From: Bacillota bacterium | GTDB lineage: Bacteria > Bacillota > DTU065 | Length of the DNA: 16,923 nucleotides | Reading direction: 5' to 3' | Assembly (NCBI GenBank): GCA_012842235.1 | Contig: DUTE01000418.1 | Location: 1-16,923, forward strand | Part shown: positions 7,190 through 16,923 of the stretch, piece after piece | Layout: each line of letters opens with the position of its first letter | Position numbering within the stretch: position 1 is the stretch's first letter | The notes under the pieces: model-generated | Seen by the model: only the letters and a program-made list of their open reading frames with translations | Databases searched by the model: none | Told to the model about the DNA's origin: nothing | Made by a program: the position numbers and the translations under genes

Positions 7190-8383
7190 TTACTTAATAA
7201 CCTTGCTGACAACGCCAGCGCCAACTGTGTGGCCACCTTCACGAATAGCAAAACGAAGGTTTTCCTCCATGGCGATAGGGGCAATCAGTTCAACTTCCAT
7301 TGCAATATTATCTCCAGGCATAACCATTTCCACACCTTCAGGTAAGGTAATAGTACCTGTTACGTCTGTAGTTCTAAAGTAGAACTGTGGACGATAACCT
7401 GAGAAGAAAGGCTTGTGACGGCCACCTTCTTCTTTCTTCAAAACGTAAACCTGTGCTTCGAATTTAGTATAAGGAGTAATTGTTCCTGGTTTAGCAACAA
7501 CCTGACCACGTTCAATATCCTTACGCTCTACACCACGAAGCAAAATACCAATGTTGTCACCGGCTTGTGCAAAATCAAGGATTTTGCGGAACATCTCTAC
7601 ACCAGTTACAACAGAGTTCTTTGTTGGGTTAATACCAACGATCTCAACAGAGTCACCGACCTTAACCTGACCGCGTTCTACACGACCAGTAGCAACGGTA
7701 CCACGTCCGGTAATTGTAAAGACGTCTTCAACAGGCATGAGGAAAGGTTTGTCAACATCGCGCTCTGGTAGAGGGATGTAGTCATCGACGATAGCCATCA
7801 ATTTATCGATAGCTTGGTTCCATTTGTCATCAAGGTCATCGCTCTCAAGAGCCTTGAGGGCAGAACCTATAACAATTGGAGTATCGTCACCTGGGAATTC
7901 ATACTGATCAAGAAGCTCACGAACCTCCATCTCAACTAGTTCAATGAGTTCATCATCATCGACCATGTCAGCTTTGTTGAGGAAAACAACAATAGCAGGA
8001 ACACCAACCTGACGAGCGAGCAAGATGTGCTCTCTAGTCTGTGGCATTGGGCCATCTGCTGCCGAAACAACAAGAATAGCACCATCCATCTGGGCGGCAC
8101 CTGTAATCATATTCTTGACATAGTCAGCGTGCCCCGGGCAGTCAACGTGAGCATAGTGTCTGTTTTCAGTCTCATACTCTACGTGAGAGGTGTTAATTGT
8201 AATTCCACGCTCTCTCTCCTCTGGAGCATTATCAATCTCATCATACTTTCTAGCCTGAGCATAACCTCTGTTTGATAGATATTTTGTAATAGCTGCAGTC
8301 AAAGTGGTTTTACCATGGTCAACGTGACCAATAGTACCAATGTTAACGTGTGGCTTGGTACGTTCAAATTTTGCTTTAGACAT
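7190..8383 (-). CDS. tuf: Translation elongation factor Tu
   Basis: EF-Tu is the GTPase that delivers aminoacyl-tRNA to the ribosomal A site. The 397-residue protein is full length. Its GTP-binding motifs are all intact: G1 GHVDHGKT (19-26), switch I RGITI with Thr62, G3 DCPGH (81-85, catalytic His85), G4 NKAD (136-139) and G5 SAL (174-176). Domains 2 and 3 follow (about 210-397), including the tRNA-binding region [17 protein letters not shown] and the ending AGVVSKVIK. The ATG at 8381-8383 has AAGGAGG 7 bases upstream. It follows fusA after 26 bases, so the two are probably cotranscribed, and it is followed by the terminator at 7131-7173. Only one tuf copy is visible here. Confidence 0.99.
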   Translation of the reverse strand: MSKAKFERTKPHVNIGTIGHVDHGKTTLTAAITKYLSNRGYAQARKYDEIDNAPEERERGITINTSHVEYETENRHYAHVDCPGHADYVKNMITGAAQMDGAILVVSAADGPMPQTREHILLARQVGVPAIVVFLNKADMVDDDELIELVEMEVRELLDQYEFPGDDTPIVIGSALKALESDDLDDKWNQAIDKLMAIVDDYIPLPERDVDKPFLMPVEDVFTITGRGTVATGRVERGQVKVGDSVEIVGINPTKNSVVTGVEMFRKILDFAQAGDNIGILLRGVERKDIERGQVVAKPGTITPYTKFEAQVYVLKKEEGGRHKPFFSGYRPQFYFRTTDVTGTITLPEGVEMVMPGDNIAMEVELIAPIAMEENLRFAIREGGHTVGAGVVSKVIK

Positions 8384-8409
8384 TTTTTAGCCTCCTTACT
8401 TAGGGCTTA

Positions 8410-10479
8410 TTAACCCTTCTTAATTATTGTTTCAGCTATATTGGCTGGAACCTGCTCGTAATGCGAGAATGTCATAACATAGGTAGCACGTCCCTGAGTC
8501 AAAGAACGAAGTTGGTTCACATAGCCAAACATTTCGGCAAGCGGAACTAAAGCACGAACTTCTTGTGCTCCGGGACGTTGAGTCATACCCTCAATACGTC
8601 CACGTCTGCTATTTAAATCACCCATGACATCCCCTAAAAACTCATCAGGGGTAACTACTTCCACTTCCATAACCGGCTCTAAGAGAACCGGATTAGCTTT
8701 AGCAGCGCCTTCTTTAAAGCCCATGGACCCAGCAATTTTAAACGCCATTTCGCTTGAGTCGACCTCATGGTAGGAACCATCCACTAGGCTAACAACGACA
8801 TCGACTACTGGAAATCCTGCCAAGACGCCAGAAGACATTGCTTCTTCGATACCTTCTTGAACGGCGGGAATGTAATCTTTAGGGACTACTCCACCGACGA
8901 TTTTATTTTCAAAAACAAAACCTTTACCAGTTTCATTTGGTTTTAACTCCAAAACACAATGACCATATTGGCCACGTCCACCTGATTGTCGAATAAACTT
9001 GCCTTCGGCACGTACAGGCTTATTGATTGTTTCTCTGTAAGCAACCTGTGGGTTACCTACATTCGCACCCACTCTAAACTCTCTTAGGAGTCTATCAATA
9101 ATGACCTCTAGGTGAAGCTCACCCATACCGGCAATAATAGTTTGCCCGGTTTCTTCGTTTGAGCTTACGCGGAAAGTTGGATCCTCTTCAGCTAAACGTT
9201 GTAGAGCTTGTGACAGTTTATCCTGATCGTTTTTAGTCTTTGGTTCAATGGCGATGTCAATAACTGGCTCTGGGAATGTCATAGTCTCAAGTACTACTTT
9301 GTGCTTTTCATCGCAAAGCGTATCCCCTGTTGAAGTCGACTTAAGGCCGACGCCAGCAACAATGTCTCCTGCATAAATTGTTTCAACTTCCTGTCTGTGA
9401 TTTGCATGCATAAGCACTAAGCGACTAATTCTCTCTTTTTTGTTTCGAGTTGAATTAAGCACATATGAACCTGAATTTAAAGTGCCAGAATAAACTCTAA
9501 AGTAACATAGTTTACCGATAAATGGATCCGTCATTATCTTGAATGCTAAAGCTGAGAAAGGTTCTTCATCAGAAGATCTTCTGACTACTTCTTCACCAGT
9601 ATCTGGATCTGTTCCTTTAACACTTTCTACATCAAGTGGGGATGGCAAATAGTCAATAATTGCATCTAGAAGCTTTTGTACACCTTTGTTTTTGAAAGCT
9701 GAGCCACATAAAACAGGTACAATCAAGTTTTTGCATGTAGCTTCACGGATAGCTTTCTTAATTTCATCTTCAGATATCTCTTCACCCTCTAGATAACGAG
9801 TCATGAGTTCTTCGTCTGTTTCTACAACAGTTTCGATCATCTCTTGACGTTTTTCTGCTGCTAGTTCAACAAGATCATCGGGAATTGCATCTTCTTCAGT
9901 TCTTGTTCCTAAATCATCGGTGTAGATAATTGCTTTGTTAGATATTAGATCTACCATTCCTCTGAAGTTGTCTTCAGCACCAATTGGTATCTGCAGCAGC
10001 ACTGGGTTTGCAGCTAATCTTTCTTTGATCATATCTACCACTCTGAAGAAATCAGCGCCGATACGATCCATTTTGTTAATAAAAGCTATGCGAGGAACTT
10101 TATAACGATCAGCCTGTCTCCAGACCGTCTCAGATTGTGGCTCCACACCACCAACAGCACAAAAAACAGAGACTGCACCGTCAAGTACTCTGAGTGATCG
10201 CTCTACCTCAACTGTGAAGTCAACGTGCCCGGGCGTATCAATAATGTTAACGCGATGATTTTTCCAATGACAAGTTGTTGCCGCTGAGGTAATTGTAATA
10301 CCTCTTTCTTGTTCTTGTACCATCCAGTCCATTGTTGCTGCACCCTCATGGGTTTCGCCCATCTTATGGACTTTTCCTGTATAAAATAAGATTCTTTCAG
10401 TTGTAGTCGTTTTACCTGCGTCAATATGGGCCATAATGCCAATATTGCGAGTCTTTTCGAGTGGGAACTCTCTAGGCAC
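8410..10479 (-). CDS. fusA: Translation elongation factor G
   Basis: EF-G is the GTPase that drives tRNA-mRNA translocation and, with ribosome recycling factor, splits ribosomes. The 689-residue product is full length. Its G domain has AHIDAGKT (17-24), RGITI (59-63), DTPGH (81-85) and NKMD (135-138). Domains II and III follow, then domain IV with [19 protein letters not shown] and the loop that mimics the tRNA anticodon arm, and domain V with [22 protein letters not shown]. The start is GTG at 10477-10479 with AAGGAGGGG 7 bases upstream. It lies 198 bases downstream of rpsG; that gap is rich in hairpins, while tuf follows after only 26 bases. All motifs are of the canonical translocase type, not the tetracycline-protection or second EF-G type. 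Confidence 0.99.
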   Translation of the reverse strand: MPREFPLEKTRNIGIMAHIDAGKTTTTERILFYTGKVHKMGETHEGAATMDWMVQEQERGITITSAATTCHWKNHRVNIIDTPGHVDFTVEVERSLRVLDGAVSVFCAVGGVEPQSETVWRQADRYKVPRIAFINKMDRIGADFFRVVDMIKERLAANPVLLQIPIGAEDNFRGMVDLISNKAIIYTDDLGTRTEEDAIPDDLVELAAEKRQEMIETVVETDEELMTRYLEGEEISEDEIKKAIREATCKNLIVPVLCGSAFKNKGVQKLLDAIIDYLPSPLDVESVKGTDPDTGEEVVRRSSDEEPFSALAFKIMTDPFIGKLCYFRVYSGTLNSGSYVLNSTRNKKERISRLVLMHANHRQEVETIYAGDIVAGVGLKSTSTGDTLCDEKHKVVLETMTFPEPVIDIAIEPKTKNDQDKLSQALQRLAEEDPTFRVSSNEETGQTIIAGMGELHLEVIIDRLLREFRVGANVGNPQVAYRETINKPVRAEGKFIRQSGGRGQYGHCVLELKPNETGKGFVFENKIVGGVVPKDYIPAVQEGIEEAMSSGVLAGFPVVDVVVSLVDGSYHEVDSSEMAFKIAGSMGFKEGAAKANPVLLEPVMEVEVVTPDEFLGDVMGDLNSRRGRIEGMTQRPGAQEVRALVPLAEMFGYVNQLRSLTQGRATYVMTFSHYEQVPANIAETIIKKG

Positions 10480-10677
10480 CCACTTTCCCCTCCTTACTAC
10501 TAGTGAGTCTCACCAAAAGCTAGGCCAGTCCGATCATCTGACGGTTATGCTACTCCATAATAGGGTGTGACTTTTTCGACCCTAGACCGACCAAGCAAAG
10601 CTCTTTTGGTCGGGAGACCGCCAGTGGTATGAGCAGGGGCTTCATTATCCTGCCCTGATCCACAATCGGGCAGCAGC
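10480..10677 (-). promoter_or_regulatory. Structured intercistronic region upstream of fusA
   Basis: This 198-base gap, the longest in the window, can form several hairpins on the transcribed (minus) strand. First, CTGCCC/GGGCAG (650-655 with 668-673, offset 10000), extended by a GAT/ATC pair around one bulged base. Second, a perfect 8-pair CCGACCAA/TTGGTCGG stem (10587-10594 with 10606-10613) with an 11-base loop. Third, directly adjoining, TAGGGT/ACCCTA (10561-10566 with 10579-10584). Fourth, the palindrome GTGAG-A-CTCAC (10503-10513) just before the fusA ribosome binding site. None is followed by a T-run, so they are not standard terminators. A TATTAT sequence occurs near 10557-10562 but has no acceptable -35 box. 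A role in controlling EF-G/EF-Tu synthesis is inference. Confidence 0.5.
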
Positions 10678-11148
10678 CTACCAACGATAATGAGCAAAAG
10701 CCTTGTTGGCCTCAGCCATACGGTGAGTATCTTCTTTCTTTCTTACGGCACCGCCTGTGTTATTAGCGGCATCCATAATTTCGCCAGCCATTCTTTCAGC
10801 CATAGTACCTTCGCTACGTTCGCGAGCAACTTGAATCATCCATCTCATAGCTAAAGCCATGCGTCTATTTGCTGGAACTTCTACTGGTACCTGGTAAGTA
10901 GCACCGCCTACACGACGAGCCTTAACCTCAACAACTGGCATAACATTTTCTAAAGCTTTATTAAGTACCTCGATAGGATCTTGGCTTGTTTGTTCAGCCA
11001 CGATCTCCAAGGCTCCATAAATAATAGATTCTGCAGTACCCTTTTTGCCATCAAACATTAGTTTATTAATAAACTGACTTAACACAGTACTTTTGTAAAT
11101 TGGGTCTGGCAGAACAGTTCTCTTAGGTACGTGTCCACGCCTTGGCAT
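10678..11148 (-). CDS. rpsG: 30S ribosomal protein S7
   Basis: S7 nucleates assembly of the 30S head and lines the E site. The 156-residue protein starts [18 protein letters not shown], has the beta hairpin [17 protein letters not shown] (75-91) that reaches the exit channel, then [18 protein letters not shown]. It ends [20 protein letters not shown], the usual C-terminus. The ATG at 11146-11148 has GAGGAGGG 9 bases upstream. It follows rpsL after 24 bases. In E. coli S7 represses its own operon through a site between rpsL and rpsG; that gap is too short here, but the structured region after rpsG is a possible alternative control site (inference). Confidence 0.98.
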   Translation of the reverse strand: MPRRGHVPKRTVLPDPIYKSTVLSQFINKLMFDGKKGTAESIIYGALEIVAEQTSQDPIEVLNKALENVMPVVEVKARRVGGATYQVPVEVPANRRMALAMRWMIQVARERSEGTMAERMAGEIMDAANNTGGAVRKKEDTHRMAEANKAFAHYRW

Positions 11149-11172
11149 CTCAGTCTTCCCTCCTCTTCAAAA

Positions 11173-11592
11173 TTAATCTGTGGGCTTTTTAGCACCATAT
11201 TTTGAACGACCCTGACGACGATCCTGCACGCCAGCAGTATCCATTGCACCTCTAACTACGTGATAACGGACGCCTGGTAAGTCCTTGATACGGCCTCCCC
11301 TAATAAGTACTACGGAGTGTTCCTGCAGGTTGTGGCCTTCGCCAGGAATATAGGAAGTTACTTCAATACCATTGGTTAAGCGGACACGAGCCACCTTTCT
11401 CAAAGCTGAGTTAGGTTTTTTCGGTGTCAAGGTAGCAACCTTGGTACATACGCCTCTCTTTTGCGGAGACCCTTTAGGTGTCACAACGTTCTTATCCTTT
11501 AATGTATTTCGGACAATTAGAAGAGCTGGAGAAGCTGATTTTTTCCCTTTTGTCTTTCTTCCTTTGCGGATGAGTTGGTTAATTGTTGGCAT
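11173..11592 (-). CDS. rpsL: 30S ribosomal protein S12
   Basis: S12 sits at the decoding centre and influences accuracy and streptomycin sensitivity. The 139-residue protein starts [19 protein letters not shown]. Compared with E. coli it carries an insertion of about 15 residues before [10 protein letters not shown] (about 24-42), as is normal in Gram-positive bacteria. The decoding loop [11 protein letters not shown] has lysine 58 at the position of E. coli Lys43, and KDLPGVRYH has lysine 103 at the position of Lys88. Both are the wild-type, streptomycin-sensitive residues. The ATG at 11590-11592 has AAGGAGG 7 bases upstream. It follows the L7Ae-like gene after 30 bases. Confidence 0.98.
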   Translation of the reverse strand: MPTINQLIRKGRKTKGKKSASPALLIVRNTLKDKNVVTPKGSPQKRGVCTKVATLTPKKPNSALRKVARVRLTNGIEVTSYIPGEGHNLQEHSVVLIRGGRIKDLPGVRYHVVRGAMDTAGVQDRRQGRSKYGAKKPTD

Positions 11593-11622
11593 TCTGCCAC
11601 CTCCTTCCGATGCAAAGTTATC

Positions 11623-11874
11623 TTAATCCTTAAGAATGGCCGCGGCAGCGGCTCCTACATCTATGCCACATGCCTGACCTAAGTCAATTCTTTGCGAAAC
11701 GCATATAACATCAATCCCATGTTCCACAGAAGACTTCTTAATCGGTTCAATAAGTTTGGCGTCGGCATCCTGGGCTACAAATACTAGTGAAACATTATTA
11801 TCTTCAATTGCTTTTAATACCTGTTTAGTACCTACAGCTCTATTATTTGCATTTTTTAGTTGATCTAGAGGCAT
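11623..11874 (-). CDS. rplGB: L7Ae-family ribosome-associated RNA-binding protein (YbxF/RplGB type)
   Basis: Proteins of this family (L7Ae/L30e) bind kink-turn RNA; the Bacillus member YbxF is associated with ribosomes, and its function is not well defined. The product has 83 residues, close to the 82 of YbxF, with AVGTKQVLKAI at 13-23, the central strand VSLVFVAQDAD (28-38) and LGQACGIDVGAAAAAI (65-80), all L7Ae hallmarks. The start is the ATG at 11872-11874, because GAGAGGAGG is 7 bases upstream. Upstream in-frame starts (ATG 11890-11892, TTG 11911-11913) would include that site in the coding sequence and add residues foreign to the family. It is the first gene after the promoter at 11915-11944 and leads the rpsL-rpsG block, its conserved place in Bacillota. 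Confidence 0.93.
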   Translation of the reverse strand: MPLDQLKNANNRAVGTKQVLKAIEDNNVSLVFVAQDADAKLIEPIKKSSVEHGIDVICVSQRIDLGQACGIDVGAAAAAILKD

Positions 11875-11914
11875 GCCTAAGCCTCCTCTCATCCGATTTG
11901 TGGCGTACCTCAAA

Positions 11915-11944
11915 AGTATACCATTTAAACAGGGAAGGTGTCAA
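11915..11944 (-). promoter_or_regulatory. Strong sigma-A-type promoter for the L7Ae-rpsL-rpsG block
   Basis: On the minus strand, TTGACA (11939-11944, perfect -35) and TATACT (11915-11920, five of six -10 matches) are separated by 18 bases. The -10 is preceded by TGG, giving an extended -10 (TGnTATACT). Transcription should start near 11908, leaving a leader of about 35 bases before the L7Ae-like ATG at 11874. The spacer is AT-rich near the -10. The -35 hexamer lies in the 3' arm of the hairpin following rpoC. Confidence 0.85.
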
Positions 11945-11966
11945 TAAAATGCCTTAACACCCTCCC
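11932..11966 (-). terminator. Terminator-like hairpin after rpoC
   Basis: Starting 24 bases after the rpoC stop codon, the arms 11954-11966 and 11932-11944 pair over 13 bases with two G-U pairs around a 9-base loop. The downstream sequence is TGTTTAAATGG, so the T-run is weak and termination may be partial, allowing some read-through from rpoBC into the ribosomal genes. Its 3' arm contains the -35 box of the next promoter. Confidence 0.6.
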
Positions 11967-11990
11967 AAATTCTATAAACAAAGACTAACG

Positions 11991-14900
11991 TTACTTAGCT
12001 GGTTCTTTGGCTACTATATCTGTGCGTTGACAGCGTTCTATTCCTGTTCCTGCAGGGATAAGCTTACCTATAATCACATTTTCCTTAAGTCCAATGAGAC
12101 AATCGACTTTGCCTTTTATAGCTGCATCAGTTAGTACTTTAGTTGTCTCCTGGAAGGAAGCAGCCGATAGGAAACTTTCTGTAGCCAAAGACGCTTTAGT
12201 AATGCCTAAGATCACATGCTTGTAACTTGCAGGTGTCTGACCTTTGGCCTCCATTTTTTTGTTGATATCATCAAGCTCAAAGTAGTCAATTAGACCTCCA
12301 GGTAATAGCTCAGTATCTCCTGGGTCTGTAACCTTAACTTTGCGCATCATCTGTCTGACAACTATCTCACAATGTTTATCATCAATTTCCACACCTTGTG
12401 AACGATAAACCTCTTGAACCTCTTGCACAAGATAGGCCTGAATCTCTCTAATTGGTTTTATATGAAGTAGCTCATGTGGGTTAATCGGACCGTCGGTTAG
12501 TCTGTCACCTGGTTTTACCTCTGTACCATCTGTAACTTTAAGTCTTGAACCAAACGGTGCTTGATAAACTTTTTCAGTACCATCAGGCTTAGTAATAATA
12601 ATCTTACGATTTTTCTTACTCTCTTCGATTCTAGCGACGCCTTCTACTTCGGTGATAACTGCCTGGCCTTTTGGTTTTCGTGCTTCAAAGACTTCTTCGA
12701 CTCGTGGTAAACCTCTTGTAATATCATCACCAGCTACACCACCTGTATGGAAAGTACGCATTGTCAGCTGTGTACCTGGTTCACCAATAGATTGTGCGGC
12801 AATCGTTCCTACAGCCTCACCCACTTCAACAAGCTTACCTGTAGCAAGATTTCTACCATAACAATTAATACAGATACCATGGCGTGAGCGACAACTCAAG
12901 ACTGAGCGCATATAAACCGATTCTATACCTGCATCCACAATCTCTTTGGCAATTGCTTCATTTACTATCTGGTTCTTTTTCACAATGACCTTTTTAGTCT
13001 TTGGATGGATAACATCTTCAAAGGTTAGCTTACCAACGATACGATCCTCTAAAGACTCATAGATATCTCCATCTTCGACTATCGCCTTGACCCATACACC
13101 TTCTTCAGTACCACACTCTTCTTCTCTTATAATAACATCCTGGCAGACATCTACAAGACGACGAGTGAGGTATCCTGAGTCAGCTGTTCTTAGGGCTGTA
13201 TCAGCAAGACCTTTTCTTGCACCATGGGTAGAAATAAAGTATTCAAGAACTGTCAGTCCTTCACGGAAGTTTGCTTTAATAGGAAGCTCGATAACTTTAC
13301 CTGTAGGATCTGACATAAGACCTCTCATTCCTGCAAGCTGTGACAACTGTGACATATTACCTCTAGCACCTGAGGTGGCCATCATATAAACTGGGTTCCA
13401 TTTGCCTAAGTTTTCCTTCATCTTCTCTGTAATTTGATCCTTTGTCTCAGTCCAAATCACTGTAGTGCGATGATATTTTTCGTTATCTGTTATAAGGCCT
13501 CTGCGGTGCTGCTTTTCAAGTTGCAAGACTTCTTCTTCTGCTTGAGCAATCAGATCCTGTTTCTCAGGGGGTACCTTGATATCAGTTACAGACACTGTAG
13601 TACCCGAAATACAGCCATAATGGTAACCTAGGTCTTTTATCTTGTCAAGAACTTCTGCTGTGCGATTTGCACCATATTTTCTAAAACAGACATTGACAAT
13701 TTTTTGCAGGTCTTTTTTGCTAATCTCTTGTTCGTAATAGCCGATATTTTCAGGTAAAACACTATTAAAAATCATTCTACCTAGCGTTGTTTCTCTAGAA
13801 GTACCTTTGCATTCTCTAACTTTAATTAGAGCATGGAGATCAATATCGCCTTCCTCATAAGCCATCATAGCTTCATCCATGTTGAGGAAAACCTTGCCTT
13901 CTCCTTTGCCACCATCACGCACAAGTGTAAGGTAGTAGCAACCAATAACCATATCCTGTGTAGGTACAGCAATAGGATCACCACTTGCAGGAGAAAGGAT
14001 ATTGTGAGCTGAGAGCATAAGGATTCTTGCTTCAGCTTGTGCTTCAGCAGAAAGAGGAACGTGAACTGCCATTTGGTCTCCGTCAAAGTCAGCATTGTAG
14101 GCAGTACATACAAGAGGATGAAGTTTAATAGCTCTACCTTCTACAAGCACAGGTTCGAAAGCTTGAATACCTAAGCGATGTAGTGTAGGTGCTCGGTTTA
14201 GAAGAACAGGATGTTCCTTAATTGCCTCTTCTAACACGTCCCAAACTTCATCATTAACTCTCTCTACCATCTTTTTGGCACTTTTAATGTTGTTAGCCTG
14301 ACCCTTATCTACTAAAAGTTTCATAACAAAGGGCTTAAATAGCTCTAATGCCATCTCTTTTGGTAGACCACACTGGTGCATCTTTAATTCAGGTCCTACA
14401 ACAATAACTGAACGACCTGAATAGTCTACACGCTTTCCAAGAAGGTTTTGACGGAAACGTCCCTGTTTTCCTTTGAGCATATCACTTAAAGACTTTAAAG
14501 GACGATTCCCTGGTCCTGTAACAGGACGCCCTCTTCGACCGTTATCGATCAGTGCATCTACTGCCTCTTGCAACATTCTTTTTTCATTGCGAACAATTAT
14601 ATCTGGTGCATCGAGTTCTAAAAGCTTTTTTAATCTATTATTACGATTAATAACACGTCTATAGAGATCGTTAAGGTCAGATGTTGCAAACCTACCACCG
14701 TCAAGCTGAACCATAGGTCTTAGATCAGGTGGGATCACAGGAATAACATCAAGGATTACCCACTCTGGTCTAGTCTCTGACTGTTTTAGCGATTCGATAA
14801 TCTCTAGTCTTCTTATGGCTCTAGTCTTTCTCTGTCCTGAAGAGTCTCTTACCTCTTGGCGTAACTCTTCAGACTCTTTTTCCAAATCTATCTTTTGTAA

Positions 14901-15434
14901 TAGTCTTCTTATTGCCTCTGCTCCCATACCACATTCAAAGCTATCGCCGTATTTTTCACGCATAGCCCGTCGTTCAGGTTCCGAAAGTAACTGCTTTTCT
15001 GTAAGTGGAGTATCACCTGGATCTATTACGATATAGGAAGCAAAGTAAAGAACCTTTTCTAAATTTCTTGGCGACATATCAAGTATCAAGCCTAGACGGC
15101 TTGGTATACCCTTAAAATACCAAATATGGCTCACAGGAGCAGCAAGTTCAATGTGTCCCATGCGTTCGCGGCGCACTTTGGATTTGGTTACTTCAACACC
15201 ACAGCGGTCACAAACAACGCCTCTATATCTAACACGTTTATATTTGCCACAGTGGCATTCCCAATCTCTAACAGGACCAAAGATGCGCTCACAAAACAAA
15301 CCATCTTTTTCAGGTTTTAAGGTCCGGTAATTAATAGTCTCCGGCTTCTTGACTTCTCCGCTGGACCAGGCCCGGATTTTATCCGGTGAAGCTAAGCCGA
15401 TCTTGATCCGATCGAAATTATTAACGTCCAACAA
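11991..15434 (-). CDS. rpoC: DNA-directed RNA polymerase subunit beta'
   Basis: The beta' subunit carries the catalytic magnesium site and the clamp of RNA polymerase. The 1147-residue product is complete. The N-terminal zinc ribbon has cysteines 60, 62, 75 and 78; the active-site motif NADFDGDQM is at 447-455 (Asp449, 451, 453). The bridge-helix/trigger-loop region includes [20 protein letters not shown] and [23 protein letters not shown] second zinc site uses the cysteines of EEECGT, VLSCRS and HGICINC. It is some 50 residues shorter than the B. subtilis protein, mainly in the variable region around 530-580 and at the C-terminus. The start is TTG at 15432-15434, with AAGGAGGG 8 bases upstream; the next codon is also TTG, so the start could be one codon later. 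It follows rpoB after 36 bases. Confidence 0.98.
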   Translation of the reverse strand: MLDVNNFDRIKIGLASPDKIRAWSSGEVKKPETINYRTLKPEKDGLFCERIFGPVRDWECHCGKYKRVRYRGVVCDRCGVEVTKSKVRRERMGHIELAAPVSHIWYFKGIPSRLGLILDMSPRNLEKVLYFASYIVIDPGDTPLTEKQLLSEPERRAMREKYGDSFECGMGAEAIRRLLQKIDLEKESEELRQEVRDSSGQRKTRAIRRLEIIESLKQSETRPEWVILDVIPVIPPDLRPMVQLDGGRFATSDLNDLYRRVINRNNRLKKLLELDAPDIIVRNEKRMLQEAVDALIDNGRRGRPVTGPGNRPLKSLSDMLKGKQGRFRQNLLGKRVDYSGRSVIVVGPELKMHQCGLPKEMALELFKPFVMKLLVDKGQANNIKSAKKMVERVNDEVWDVLEEAIKEHPVLLNRAPTLHRLGIQAFEPVLVEGRAIKLHPLVCTAYNADFDGDQMAVHVPLSAEAQAEARILMLSAHNILSPASGDPIAVPTQDMVIGCYYLTLVRDGGKGEGKVFLNMDEAMMAYEEGDIDLHALIKVRECKGTSRETTLGRMIFNSVLPENIGYYEQEISKKDLQKIVNVCFRKYGANRTAEVLDKIKDLGYHYGCISGTTVSVTDIKVPPEKQDLIAQAEEEVLQLEKQHRRGLITDNEKYHRTTVIWTETKDQITEKMKENLGKWNPVYMMATSGARGNMSQLSQLAGMRGLMSDPTGKVIELPIKANFREGLTVLEYFISTHGARKGLADTALRTADSGYLTRRLVDVCQDVIIREEECGTEEGVWVKAIVEDGDIYESLEDRIVGKLTFEDVIHPKTKKVIVKKNQIVNEAIAKEIVDAGIESVYMRSVLSCRSRHGICINCYGRNLATGKLVEVGEAVGTIAAQSIGEPGTQLTMRTFHTGGVAGDDITRGLPRVEEVFEARKPKGQAVITEVEGVARIEESKKNRKIIITKPDGTEKVYQAPFGSRLKVTDGTEVKPGDRLTDGPINPHELLHIKPIREIQAYLVQEVQEVYRSQGVEIDDKHCEIVVRQMMRKVKVTDPGDTELLPGGLIDYFELDDINKKMEAKGQTPASYKHVILGITKASLATESFLSAASFQETTKVLTDAAIKGKVDCLIGLKENVIIGKLIPAGTGIERCQRTDIVAKEPAK

Positions 15435-15470
15435 GAGTCAGTCCCTCCTTTTTTTGACCAGGAAGTGAAT

Positions 15471-16923
<1,453 letters not shown>

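Noticed and set aside
10557..10562. TATTAT as a -10 box for a fusA-tuf promoter
   Set aside because: At 17-18 bases upstream the sequence is CTAGGG/TCTAGG, with no -35 similarity, and there is no TGn extension; TTGGTC is 26 bases away.
10650..10673. Hairpin after rpsG as an intrinsic terminator
   Set aside because: No T-run follows the stem (GATAATGAAG), so it lacks the second half of a Rho-independent terminator.
7190..15400. Numerous plus-strand and alternative-frame open frames of 60-130 codons (for example 11372-11626, 13087-13389)
   Set aside because: They lie opposite conserved genes, lack ribosome binding sites and resemble no family; they are by-products of the codon pattern of the real genes.

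Overview
The window is a single block of informational genes, all on the minus strand. Read in transcription order (high to low coordinates) it runs rpoB(3' part)-rpoC-L7Ae-like-rpsL-rpsG-fusA-tuf-rpsJ-rplC-rplD-rplW-rplB-rpsS-rplV-rpsC-rplP-rpmC-rpsQ-rplN-rplX-rplE-rpsN(type Z)-rpsH(5' part). This is the fused rif / str / S10 / spc cluster typical of Bacillota (Firmicutes). Four things support that phylum: the YbxF-like L7Ae gene between rpoC and rpsL, the Gram-positive insertion in S12, the short four-cysteine S14, and strong AGGAGG-type ribosome binding sites in front of almost every gene. Base composition is moderate, and GTG/TTG starts are frequent. The proteins look closest to a clostridial or other deep-branching Bacillota lineage, but I cannot name a genus from the sequence alone.

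Layout. 15471-16923: end of rpoB with a very acidic C-terminal tail. 11991-15434: complete rpoC. 11914-11990: gap holding a terminator-like hairpin and a strong sigma-A-type promoter whose -35 box lies inside the hairpin. 8410-11874: L7Ae-like protein, S12, S7 and EF-G, with a 198-base structured gap before fusA. 7190-8383: tuf, followed by a strong intrinsic terminator. 1-7091: S10 and spc operon genes with gaps of 0-85 bases and several overlaps or near-overlaps.

Functionally the block makes the catalytic core of RNA polymerase (beta, beta'), two translation GTPases (EF-Tu, EF-G) and 19 small proteins of the ribosome or associated with it. These cover the decoding region (S12, S7, S19, S3, S14), the peptidyl-transferase surroundings (L2, L3, L4, L16, L22), the factor-binding and tunnel-exit regions (L14, L23, L24, L29) and 5S rRNA contacts (L5). 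Coding density is very high; no gene-free stretch exceeds 300 bases, and the longest is 10480-10677. I see no mobile element, CRISPR array, tRNA, rRNA or foreign gene. I found no new multi-gene system. The interesting content is regulatory architecture in the gaps (promoter nested in a terminator, multi-hairpin fusA leader, tuf-rpsJ terminator without an obvious following promoter, hairpin with extended -10 after rplN) and the repeat-encoded acidic tail of RpoB.
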